Part shown: one piece after another, positions 12,744-23,929 of the stretch
Numbering within the stretch: position 1 is the first letter of the stretch
Layout: each line of letters starts with the position of its first letter
NCBI GenBank assembly: GCA_027186245.1
Contig: CP114498.1
Span: 6,703,501 to 6,767,500, forward strand
Source of the DNA: Coriaria nepalensis
Taxonomy: Eukaryota > Streptophyta > Magnoliopsida > Cucurbitales > Coriariaceae
Direction of reading: 5' to 3'
DNA length: 64,000 bases
Notes under the pieces: model-generated
Told to the model about the DNA's origin: nothing
The model's input: the letters and a program-made list of their open reading frames with translations, nothing else
Database searches by the model: none
Position numbers and translations under genes: made by a program

Positions 12744-12960
12744 GATGTTAGAATTTTCCGGACACATGGCAGAAGGTGGTCGGATAAAAAATTCAAATTA
12801 AATGCAAGTCGGTTAATAATATTAAATTGATCAATTAAATCAAATAATTAATATGACCGATTAGAGGTTTATTTTAACCAAATAGTAGTTAATTCTGATC
12901 GACCGAATGTGATTTAATTTAAGTAAAATTGGTTAAGCATAAGATTTATAATAAGGTGAA

Positions 12961-13196
12961 GAAATCATTTGAATTGATGATGTGGCATAAAGAATAGTCA
13001 TAGATCACTTACACAAGGATCATGGGAGGTGCAATCTTGACCGTCCGAAGAAAAGACAACCATCTCCACCCAATAATGAAATCACTTGGATTGATGACGT
13101 AGTGTAAAGAGTAGCCATAGATCACTTACATAAGGATCATGAGAAGTGTAATCTTGATCATTTGAAGAAAAGACAAAACTATCTCCACCCAACCAA
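12961..13196. repeat. Tandem duplication of a unit of about 117 bp
   Basis: Unit 1 (12961-13077) and unit 2 (13078-about 13196) share the order ATTGATGA(T/C)G, TAGATCACTTACA, AAGGATCATG, AATCTTGA, GAAGAAAAGACAA, CATCTCCACCCAA with scattered substitutions. It lies in a segment (12745 onward, starting TGTTAGAATTTTCCGG) that may be an old LTR; I found no clear 3' end. Confidence 0.8.
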
Positions 13197-13199
13197 GGA

Positions 13200-15800
13200 A
13201 TGAAGGGGTTTGGTTGAAACTTAAGAAAAAATGGAACATTTCGACCGAGATGCTCTCCTAGTCAAAAGAAACAAACAAATTTTCCCCTAAAAAGTGGATT
13301 AAAGTTGCCCACCCTCAACCAACACAACATTAAGCCAAAATTCAAAGAGTGAGGGGGAACAGATTCAGCCAAAATTGTAAAAAGGGGGGGAGAGTTGGTT
13401 TCAATGAATCTAGACCGAAAGACGACAAGATTAGACCGAAAGCTAAATTAATAACCATTCAACTAAAAAGGTGGTGCGACCTATGAAGTGGGGTGAGTGG
13501 CACGATATTTGAGGATGAAGTGGATGTCGACTTCAACTTATTTAAAAGAGTCTCATCAACATATTTGCCTAAAAATAGCAAGTTTGGGTGAAGGAAAAAA
13601 TTATCCTTTTGATCACCATGGAACACAAAGCTCCGGTGAAATTCTCTCGGTCTTTTAATATTTATCTCTTTTTAATTCCTCCAGGAATTATGTATTTCCT
13701 TTTAACCATTCTTTGAAATAATTATTAGAGCACCAAATTCTTATTTGAGTGAAATCTTGATATATCGTTCACAAACAAGATGCTTTCAATCTTCATTTTC
13801 TTCTTCTAAGTCATTTATCTATTGTTTTCATAGGACTAAAATTAATTTAGATTTAATTTCTTGCCAAAGATGATCCGCCAATTTCAATTCATTTTTTTTT
13901 ATCCAGTGTTATTTACTTAGTCATTTGTTTCCATCTTGTAACCTTTAATTCTACTTTCATTTATTACCGTTTTACTTTAGTAGCAGTTAGTTCAGTCTTC
14001 ACGTTAGTATATATGTTGAAAATATAGTCGAATCTAGATTAGCATTAATCTTTTCACCTATGTAGAGTCAGATTTAATTTCCAGACTATCTATTTATTCT
14101 ATTTTATTTTATAGTATGAAAGATACTATAACTTTCTGGCACACTCAGATTTAAATCTATGAAAGCCCACGCTCGACATTTAATCCTTTTAATTTTCTGA
14201 GTTTTCCATTGACAAATTTTTCTGACGTCAACAATTAGTTTTATCAATATTCCATGGACATGATTTATTTGATTAAAGAGGTAATCATATAAATTAGATT
14301 TAAAATTGTTTAGACAAACACATAATGAGGATAATGAGACGTTGAAAATGATTGATGGATTAAATGCATGTTTGATTGAAATGGTTTGATTTTGAAGTAT
14401 GTATAAAATGATTGATGCGTACATAAGGGTTTCAAATATAGATTCTCATTATGTTGAAAGTCATAAAGATTATGCATGCACGAAGATATCATGATGAGAT
14501 CCTAGAATAATAAATTTCTTATTGATACTATTAAAACTTGTAAGCTATGTAAGAATATCTTTTATAGTATCTTCTAAAACGTTACAATGAATTTAAAATT
14601 ATTTAATCATCTATGGACACATAAGGATTAATGGTTAATTAATCGGATTATGAAAAAAAAATTCATTTATGTAGAAAGAAAACCATAAAGAAAATCGGTA
14701 GAAGGAAACCCATAACGAAAATCAATATAGTTTTAGACTATATAAAGTAATTGGGTTTAGAGATCACACTTGAAAGATTTTATCTAATTTTCTTGATTTT
14801 CAAATATCTCTCAAAACAATTTATCATTTCACTTACAAAACGATTCAAAAGGGCTATTAGAAACAAAATAAAAATAAAATGAGCCAACACGTGAGAATTA
14901 TTAATCAAAAGTTCAAAGATAGTTCAAAACATATTAAGAAGCTTACCCAAAAGTTTAGGATACTTCTATAGTAATGCAGGTTACCGTTATTTTATTAGTA
15001 AGGAAGCGAGTATTAACGTAATTTCATACTCTTTTATTTTTCAGATAAGTAAGAGGACATTTTAATTATTTATATTTTAAATTAATTCTTTTATTTATTT
15101 ATTTTTTAAATAAAAAATAGACTAATATCATTAATAAAAAAGAAAGTGTTAATTGAACTTTTAATATTTTTTTCCTCTTGCAAATAGACCCTAATTAATA
15201 TTGGTATCTGCAGGTGATGAACATGCACGATGACGTGGGGATAAGATCGTGTGAAATATTTTAAATAATAAAAAGAAAAATCAACATAACTTATTGTATA
15301 TTAGACAATGACGATCCAAGACAAATATCTGTGGGTAGGAGAGACCCTCCCATGACATTGATCTACATAGACAACGGCAAACAAGTCTGGAACTAACTGA
15401 TAATTTTGTGTATCATGTATCTATATTTATCATACCTCTTTGAAGATTTTTTCACTGTAGATCTAACTTTTTATGGAAATATATGGAACTATATAATATA
15501 ATATAATGATGCAATTATAATTTGTGTATAATGCAATTAACATTCTTGTACAATGCACGATTACACGATCTAAAACCACGTGACGCAATTTTAATACACT
15601 AAAATTTAATAAAATAACATTTAAACTTTCTTGTTCAACGCACGACTAAAAGCTATTATTTCCATATAATTATATTCAATTAAATAATATAATTATATTC
15701 AATTAAATGAGGCAGATCTAACATCATCTGAACTGTGGCCGGGAAAGAAAATAATAATATATTTTTATTAAATAAATACATAATATTTTATTTAAACGTT
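13200..15800. other. Intergenic DNA, no gene seen
   Basis: AT-rich DNA without coding exons that I can support. The small minus-strand open frames at 14104-14492 have no recognisable motif. Confidence 0.5.
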
Positions 15801-16020
15801 TAAAGAAAATATAATATAGTTCAATGGTATAAGATATTTTTTAAGTTATTCAAGTTTTTTAGCTTATTCAAAGGTTTACTTAACTCTCTTAGCTTATTCA
15901 AAGGTCATGAGTTTAATCATTCCTACTACTTTTATTTTCATTCTTGTCTATTATTTTTCAAAGAAATTAATCCCTTTTTTTCCTTTTTTTTTTTTCAATA
16001 AAATTATTTTTTTTCTCAAT
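15800..16020 (+). repeat. tRNA-like SINE relic
   Basis: TAGTTCAATGGTATAAG near 15816 resembles a pol III A-box, and AAGGTCATGAGTTTAATC near 15899 resembles a B-box. A T-rich tail follows. The piece TTAGCTTATTCAAAGGT appears twice (about 15859 and 15889), a small internal duplication. The order matches plant tRNA-derived SINEs; the related piece at 5.5-5.8 kb supports a repeat family. Confidence 0.45.
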
Positions 16021-16299
16021 TTGTTACTAAAATTTTCTACACGTTAAGTCAATCAGATTTTGACCTGGATAAACACTTTATGTTATATTATTTTTATATA
16101 ATATTAGTAAAATATTATTTATTATCATAAATAAAAATCAAATATTATTTATTATGTTTATTAATTTTATAAGAATTAATTGTATATATCATATATATAT
16201 ATATTATAATAAAGTTTAATATCTTAAATTATACAATCATGATAAAAAAAAATAATTACATATATTCTATATTTCATGGGCAATGAATATGTGAAAGAT

Positions 16300-18140
16300 A
16301 GATCCAAGAATTAATGACTGATAGATAGTGGCTACACAAATCATATCACATAATGAAGGCATTTTCAAGTATATAGACAGAAGCTTTACAACCACAATCA
16401 CAATAATAAATGGGTAGAATTTGAAAGCTCATGGAAAAGGCATGGTTTCTGTGAAAACAAGGAAAGGCATATACTGATTGCAAATGTCTTCTTCGCCCCT
16501 AACTTGAAGTATAATCTGCTAAGTGTGGGATAACTTATGGGAAACGGCTACATGTTGTTATTCAAGAAAGATCACTTCATCATACCAGATTTCAAAAAGA
16601 TTGAGGTAGCTAAAGTTCCAATTTTAAACAATAGGCTCTCAGTATGTTGGAGTCATCATGCCTTCGTATGAAATGATGACATGTCTTGGAAGTGGCACAA
16701 GCAATTTGGCCACTTTGACCTCAAAGCTATCCAGAAGCTAAGCTTGAAAGGGATGATAAAAGATTTTCCCTAAGAATTGTCTACTTGGGAAGATGAAGAA
16801 AAAGTCATTCCCAAAGAATCAAGCTTACAACGGAGTAGAAAGGCTTGAGTTGGTACACTTAGATGTTTGTGGACCAATGAGGGAAGTCTCACTGAATAGA
16901 ACTAGATATTTTATCATATTCATTAATGATATATCCAGATTCTACTAGAATTTCTTCTTAAAGGAGAAAGTTGAAGCATACAATACCTTTTTGAAGTACA
17001 AGAGCTCTGTCGAGACTCAAAGTGGTAAAAAGTTGAAGGTGCTTAGAACAGATAATGGAGTAGAGTATACTTCCCTAGAGTTCAAAGCATTCCGTGAGAA
17101 AGAATGGATTCATCACCAACTCAAAGTTCTATACACTCCATAACATAATAGAGACTCTGAAAGGAATAATACAACTATCCTACAGTATTATGAGGAGCAT
17201 AATGGCAGAGAAAAAAATGCCAAGAAGATTTTAGGCTAAGGCAGCCAACACTTCAGTATACCTGCGCAATAGGCTACCTAGCAAAGTAATTGAAGGAAAG
17301 ACTCCTTAGGAAGCTTGGTTTGCAATTAAGCCTACTGTGTCTCACTTAAGAGTATTAGGGTCAATTTAATTCTCTCATAATCCAGAACAAAGATAGACAA
17401 GCTCTTAATTAAGGTTTAGAAAAGTGATTCTGATTGGTTATAGGAGTGAGTCTAAAGCATACATAATCTTCAATCCAGCAACCAATCAAATCTCAATATG
17501 TAGAGATATTATCTTTGATGAGGAGGCAATATACAATTGGGAGGAAGAAACGGTTGAGGAAGAATTATTGGAAACTGATGTTGGAGATCAGAATGAGACT
17601 TCTCAAGTGGATTCTGATGAAGACATGGAAGTTAAACCTATCAATCCAAGGTTCAGAACTTTGGAAGAAGTTTATCAAAGATGTAATGTTGTCATGTCTG
17701 AGCCTAGATGCTATGAAAAAGTAGAAAGCAATAGGCAGTGGAATAAGGTTATGGTCGAAGAGCTTGAGATAATTAACAAGAACAAAACTTGGTCATTGGT
17801 TTACAAACCAGAAAAGAAGAAGATTATAGGGTTGAAGTAGATTTACAAACTGAAGCTTAATCCAGATAATTCTGTGAACAAATTCAAAGCAAAATTTGTA
17901 GTGAAAGGATATGCATAACAGTATAGTGTAGACTATGCAGAGACCATTGCTCCAATAGCAAGGCTGACACCATCAGGTTACTTATTGCACTAGCTGTTAG
18001 AAGAGGTTGGTTAATCTACCAACTTGATGTAAATTTTCCTTTCATGAATGGAGTTCTAATAGAAGATGTGTATGAAAGCCAACCTGAAGGGTTTGAAATT
18101 ATAGGAAAAGAAAAAAAAGGGAAAATTAAACTTCTCTATT
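16300..18140 (+). mobile_element. Decayed Ty1/Copia retrotransposon fragment (protease, integrase, RT start)
   Basis: The + strand shows remnants in Copia order. A protease-like site reads D-S-G-Y-T-N-H at 16324-16344, with Tyr where the usual Cys or Ala lies. Then come a GAG-pre-integrase segment (NLLSVG-like near 16512; W-H-K-Q-F-G-H near 16690), an integrase core, and the integrase-RT linker. The linker is still open for 138 codons at 17424-17840 (ILIGYRSESKAYIIFNP). The start of the reverse transcriptase follows (YQLDVNFPFMNGVL, then EDVYESQPEGFE, near 18018-18098). Many stops and frameshifts are present, and most of the RT and all of RNase H are missing. LTRs were not identified. It is inactive. 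Confidence 0.88.
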
Positions 18141-18306
18141 GCAAATTTGAAAATCATTAGCAATGGTTTCAAGTAGGAGTGTTCGAAGTTCATGAAACCT
18201 AAGCTAATGAGGTATGAAATGTTGAGGGTTAACTTTGTGATTGCCCATTGAATTGGTGTTGACTCTCATACCATTAGTTATAAGAAGTTTTTTGGAGTTT
18301 GTAATT

Positions 18307-18470
18307 GTTAGAATTCAAATAGTTTGAGAATGGGTTGACGAAGTCAACAACTCAATGATTATACAAGTTGACGGCTCGATGGACCAACACTTAATGGCTC
18401 GAGGCCTCGATGGCTCGATCGGGTCGACAACTGCAATTTTAATTTCTTCTAGTTCACTTGAAGAAGAAGC
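18307..18470 (+). repeat. TGGCTCGA-rich block
   Basis: The core GGCTCGA or GCCTCGA recurs four times between 18370 and 18420, after TGTTAGAATTC at 18307. The TG start and the position after the Copia fragment allow an LTR remnant, but no end or partner was found. Confidence 0.3.
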
Positions 18471-18939
18471 CAGAAACTAATTTTGAATCTTATAATAAAT
18501 ATGATCATATTAGCAAGTATGACATGAAATAAATATTTCCTAGAAGCTAGTTTCATAAGCATTAAAGGCCTGGAGCTCAAATCAAAAGTTGAAGTTCTAT
18601 TATTTATTTTAATAGTTGTACTTTTTCAGATTTTCTAAACAAATTTACTTGTCCTTGTTTTATGTGATATATGTGAAGTATGGTAATAGAAACTCATATT
18701 TAATCTTAAGGATTATAAAAGTGCATTAATTAATGTATTATTCATATACTTACATTATTTATCATCTTATATTTAATCTTTTACTTTCTCAATTAAAAAA
18801 AAAGATTTCCTACGAGTATTATCAAACTACTGTTCTTTTTTTTACTACTCTCGACCCTTGCTTCAGGCTCGAATTCTCACAATACAAAGTACTAGATTCG
18901 TGGAACCTGATTTTACTGGTTCTCTTTTCACCTCTGTAA

Positions 18940-20393
18940 AAATAGGTCGGGTTTGGCACGTCAATACTCACGCTTAGACAAGATTCTTATTTCTCCCATT
19001 TTTTGCTCTACTTTTGAAGGAAGAGCGACACACTTACCAAGAGAATCTTCTGATCATTGTCCTTTGCTCTTCAACTCGACGGCTATGACTTACTCAGGTC
19101 CACGCTTATTTAGATTCCAACGTATGTGGACCAACCATACCTCTTACTTGGATCTTGTTCGTAGTGCATGGAATTCTACCGTTCTTGATCCCTTGGTCCG
19201 CCTTAGTATTAATATCATGCAGACTCGACATGCATTGAAAGCTTGGAGTAAAGAATTTTTTTGGCAATATTTTCATTGAATTAGATACATGGAGGGATAA
19301 GGTGGAGGCTCTTGACTCCGTCTTGCAAAACCACTGGTTGGATTCTATTGCAGAAGACCTTAAGGTAGCAAACAAAAATCGGTCTCGCTGTTTGTTTAAT
19401 GAAGAAATGTACTGGAAACAGAAGTCCTCGGAAAAATGGCTTCAAGAAGGTGACAAAAACACTCTTTTCTTTCATGCTTCTATCAAAGATAAACACAAGC
19501 GTCTTAACCTTACAGTGATTACGAATGAGAGAGGAGAATCTTTATCTGACCCACACGAGTTTCACAAGGCAGCAATAGAGTTTTACAAAAATCTTTATTC
19601 GGCTAGGCACACAGACATGCAGGAGGGTTTATTAGATGTTATTATGTCGTTGATTTCTGATTTAGTAAATGAGGGGTTGATGTCCCCATTTTACGTTGGA
19701 GGAACTAAAGGAAGTTCTTAAGAGTATTGAGGTTTATAGTGCTCTTGATTTGAATTCATTTTCTTCTTCTTTTTTCAGATCTGCTTGGCCTTTGGTTCAG
19801 GAAGATGTGCTGGCAGCGGCTAATGCATTCTTAAAAGGTCAAAAACTACCGGATTCTTATACTAGCACTCTTTTAGTGTTAATTCCTAAGAAGACTTCAC
19901 CTTCTTCATTGGGTGATTTCCGTCCTATAAGTCTTTAAAATGTGTTGCGAAATCTTCTCGAAGGCTTTGGCAATAGATTATCATTAATTTTACCTTCTCT
20001 GATTTCGGTTCAGCAACATGGTTTTCTTAAGGTAAGATCAACTGTGGAGGCGGTAGGTTTAGCTCAAGAGGTAACAAGGGATTTGGGTAAGAAATTCGTG
20101 GAAGTAGCGTAGTTTGATATGTGAAGGCGTATGATAGACAAGAGTGAAATTTTTTTTCTGGTGGTTTTGAAGAAGTTTGGATTTAATGAAGCGTTTATTA
20201 CGGTGAAGAATGTGTCTCAAATGTACATTTTTATGTTCTGTTTCAAGGGATGTATAAGGGTTGTTTTAAATGTGAGAGGCGTCTGCGTCAAGGGGATCCC
20301 ATTTCCCTGCTCCTTTTCATTTTGGAGGAAGAGGTTTTGAGTAGGGCTCTTTCCAAAGCAGCGGAGGAAGGTTTTATTTTGTCTAGAAGATGC
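18940..20393 (+). mobile_element. Decayed L1-type LINE fragment (endonuclease C-terminus and reverse transcriptase)
   Basis: Blocks in order match plant L1 LINEs. The endonuclease end has RLDKILISP, THLPRESSDHCPLL (the SDH catalytic motif) and FRFQRMW at 18968-19130. Next is the linker QKSSEKWLQEGDKNTLFFH near 19418-19475. The RT start has LLVLIPKKTSP and LGDFRPISL at 19875-19938. Another piece reads RRLRQGDPIS-LLFILEEEVL near 20277-20340. Stops and frameshifts separate the open pieces at 18953-19279, 19302-19721, 19696-19938 and 20131-20393. The YADD region and RNase H are gone. It lies directly upstream of prenyltransferase copy 2. Confidence 0.88.
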
Positions 20394-20700
20394 CTCTCAC
20401 ACCACCCTCCTCTACCACTATCACCACCCTCCTCCGCTATCATTATCTCCAACCTCCATCGCCATAAAAATTTTAAATTCTCTCTCTCACTCCCTCCCTC
20501 CCTCCCTCCCTCTCTTGCGCATTATATTTTTCATTCTTTACTTTTTTTTTTTTTTTTTTCAACCCAACTATCACCATCCACAAAAATACTATCACTTTTT
20601 CTGCCGTCGTTGACTTCTATTAAAAATCTCTCTCTCCAACAACCGGGATTGCATTACCTATTAGTTGTAAATATTTTATATAATTTTGGGAATTTATATT
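20394..20700. repeat. Pyrimidine-rich low-complexity block with (CCCT)n
   Basis: CACC/CTCC-rich sequence is followed by CTCTCTCTCACTCCCTCCCT-type repeats at about 20477-20512 and a T tract. Similar CCACCACC/CCATCG-rich pieces occur near 25030-25080 and 27660-27700. It lies between the LINE fragment and the copy 2 promoter. Confidence 0.6.
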
Positions 20701-20825
20701 AATTTTTCCCGTATATTTAAAGTAAAAGAGAAAGGTCAACTTTCATGTAATAATTGATAACATAAATTAAAAAGACAACAAATTGTTCACATGCATCCGG
20801 CTAATTGCCACGTCCTCCAGTGCTT

Positions 20826-20834
20826 CTATTTATA
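20826..20834 (+). promoter_or_regulatory. Probable TATA box of prenyltransferase copy 2
   Basis: CTATTTATA inside TTCTATTTATACTC matches the block upstream of copy 1. It lies about 80 bases before the start codon. Confidence 0.6.
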
Positions 20835-20910
20835 CTCCACTCTCCGCTTGGTTGAGTAATCAAGTGATTCATTCAACAGGAAAATATTTAGCTTCTTTGA
20901 AATAGCAATC

Positions 20911-23900
20911 ATGTCTTCCTACCTAATGTTCAGAACCATGCTCCCATCCGATAGAGTACTTGTCCTCCCTCCTACCAGAATACCCGTTAAGCCCACTACA
21001 GTTAAATCTAGTTCACTATGTACAATGCCCAGATATTGTTCTTCCTCCCGTTTGCACTCAGGTTGGACATCCAACTATCCCAGAAGTTACTTAAAATTAC
21101 CATCATCTTCTCCTCAAGAGCGACAGATCAGAGTTGATTCCAGTCAGGTTTCTCTCTCCCCTCTCTCTCTCTCTCAATTAATAGTAATTTTTCTCTCTGC
21201 TAACTACAGATATTTTTAGAACAAAATGTAATTTATTCCTTGAATTAATCGTGAACTGCAAACTATGATATATATTAGCCAATTGCATTGGCAAAACTGT
21301 GGTGTTGCCCGATATATTTCGGGAAAAAACGACAAGAAAACACAAATACAAAAAACTACAAGATCTGAAAAAAAAAAAAAAAAATACTCTCCAATACAAA
21401 ATGCTCATAATTTTGTTTCTTGGCGCTAGGAGTAATCATGTACTACGGTCCTACGGATATAGGCTGATGTATCCTACACGGGTAACCATCTATTACGGTA
21501 GTCAAGAAAAAGAAAAATAAATCTAAAGATACGGATCTTCTTAAATTATCATTCTCCTAATATAAGCAAAAGTTAGACTAACTTGTATTTTATTAATTTA
21601 TGTAATATTTATTTATCGAAGTTTTATTTCAGTAAAAAAGTTTATGTACTAACTTGAATTTAGCAATTTTGATGCCAGGACAACATTCAAGTAGATCACT
21701 CCGAAGGATCTAATTCTGTGCTGGAAAAATTTTCACGTTTAATTTATGCAAGCTGGAGATTTATCAGGCCTTACAGTCTTGTATATTTTGCATGCGGATC
21801 ACTGTAAGCTAGAACTTCATTCATATAAGAAATTAATTTAAAATTGCTTTTTTTTTTTTTAATGTCAAGAAAAAGACTAGCTTTCAAGCATCACCAAAGC
21901 AATTTACGTTATTATTGTTCAATCCATAATTAACATATTATAGAAATTATTATAGTAGCATTATTGTTAAAATGAAAAAAAAAACAAAAAAAATTGAGTG
22001 ATGTGACGATTCAATACGTTATTCCCGATTGTAACATTCATTTACCAAAAAATTAAATCCTACCTCTATAATCCTACCAATAAATTTTACGTTTTGAAAT
22101 TGTATTTTCTTTAATTTTCTCTATAGGTGTATTACAATAAGAGTTTGCACCGAAAATGCACATCTAATGAAGTGGTCAACACCGATTAAGGCTAGTATAG
22201 TGGGCTTCATTACTTTGTGGTGTTCTATCGGTTTTGTAAATGGCATCAATCAAATTTATGATCTTGAAAGTGACAAGTACGTCCTAACTTGGCCCCTTGT
22301 CTACTTCTTTAAATGTTTTAATATTATTTCATTTGTAAGAATTAGAATGAGTGTTTGACCCCTACATTGTAGTTAGAGGGATTACACACACTATGATTAT
22401 TTTAGACATTTTCAAGTAGCATTTAACGAATGAATCTGTTTGCATTGTATTTGTAGGATAAACAAACCTGACTTGCCTCTGGCTTCAGGGGACATTTCCC
22501 TTAAAACTTCATGGGTTATGGTAATATCTTTCGCAGTTGGTGGGATTTTGACAACTGTGCTAGACAGGATGAGACCAGAAGTTACTTGTATGTATTGCCT
22601 ACTTTTAATAATGGGTATCTTCTATTCAGTTCCTCCATTTAGATTGAAGAGATTTCCTGCTTCAGCTACGCTCATTATCGTTGCGGTAAAAGCTATAGAA
22701 TCTAAGCTCTAATAACAATCATAATAATTTAAAGAATTAATCACCCATCGCCGGCATATATGACAATTGTTTTTTGGCAGGCACGTTTCCTATTTACCTT
22801 TGGTGTATATTATGCCTCCAGAGTTTCCATTGGACTACCATTTGAATGGAGGTCAGTTATGAAAGAATTTCATTCTGGAGATATTTAATTTGGTGATTAT
22901 ATGTTTTCTTCATCGTCATCGTTTACGCTCATTTTCGAGGTCTGTTATACGTGACTGTGATTATATAATATTTTAAATATTTTAACTCCATACTAATAAA
23001 AAGTTAATAATAATTATTATTATTTTATTTTAATTTATTTCTACAAGCAGCGCTGATAGTTACATTGAACAATGCAAGCGTACTAATACATTTTTAAAAT
23101 TTGCAGCCCAGCTGTTGGCTTCATTATGATCATGTCAATGATGAACGCATTAGTTTGTTCCATAATCAAAGACATACCGGACATTGAGGGGGATCGCAAG
23201 TAAGATATCGTTCTATATATCACTAGGACGTGATATAGTTTACTGGTCTGACCATCTTGTTGACTAATTGCATAACATTTCATAATTAGGTATGAGGTAC
23301 ACACTTTAGCATCGAAAGTTGGAGGTAGAAATATTACATTCCTTGGCACCGGACTCCAACTCCTTTCTTATGTTGCTGCTATGTCTGCTGCTATTTTCAT
23401 GCCTCAGGTCAGCATTAGTCTCCTAAGTTCAATGCTCATATATGTCAACTTCTTCATATATAATGTTCTTTGAATCTCACCTTCTCCATCTCTTTTAGAA
23501 TTAAGATGTTATTCAATCGTTTTAATTATTGTTTCATTTATATACAGGCTTTCAGGGGTCGCATCATGATACCCGCTCATGCTACTATGGCCTTAATCTT
23601 GATATACCAGGTTTGTACATTTCATCCCATCCCCCCCTTCATTTGCATTCGCACTAATTATTATTACATCAATATATAACAATGCGGTTTTGATTTACTA
23701 TCAGGTATGGATGCTGGAAAAGGCAAACTATGCCAAGGTAAACTCTTGTGAGAAGGAAAAAAAAAAAAAAAAACTTAAACCCTAAACTTTAACACGTGTA
23801 ATTGACTTAAAAAAGAACTCTAGATATATGATACGAGCAATTTTCTTTGTGCAGGAAGCAATTGAAGCTTTCTATATGGTTTTATGGAAACTCGCTTACG

Positions 23901-23929
23901 CTGAATACATACTATTTCCTTTTATATAG
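20911..23929 (+). CDS. Plastid membrane-bound aromatic prenyltransferase, copy 2 (UbiA family, 397 aa)
   Basis: Tandem paralogue of the gene at 6166-10450. Ten exons: 20911-21147, 21679-21803, 22127-22276, 22457-22685, 22781-22851, 23107-23199, 23290-23407, 23548-23610, 23705-23737, 23855-23929. All are GT-AG and the frame is open to the TAG. Exons 2, 3 and 5-10 have exactly the same lengths as in copy 1; exon 1 is four codons longer and exon 4 one shorter. A Ser/Pro-rich transit-peptide-like start (about 79 residues) precedes the membrane domain. The Asp-rich motifs are NQIYDLESDK and KDIPDIEGDR. After the second motif copy 2 reads KYEVHTLASK where copy 1 has MYGISTLASK, an unusual change in a normally conserved stretch. 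The gene is intact, so probably functional, perhaps with altered substrate or prenyl-donor choice. The acceptor is unknown. Confidence 0.92.

Noticed and set aside
17515..17724. Second frame over the Copia linker
   Set aside because: Shadow of the linker frame at 17424-17840, which matches Copia proteins.
23083..23349. Minus-strand frame of 88 codons
   Set aside because: Shadow of prenyltransferase copy 2 exons 6 and 7.
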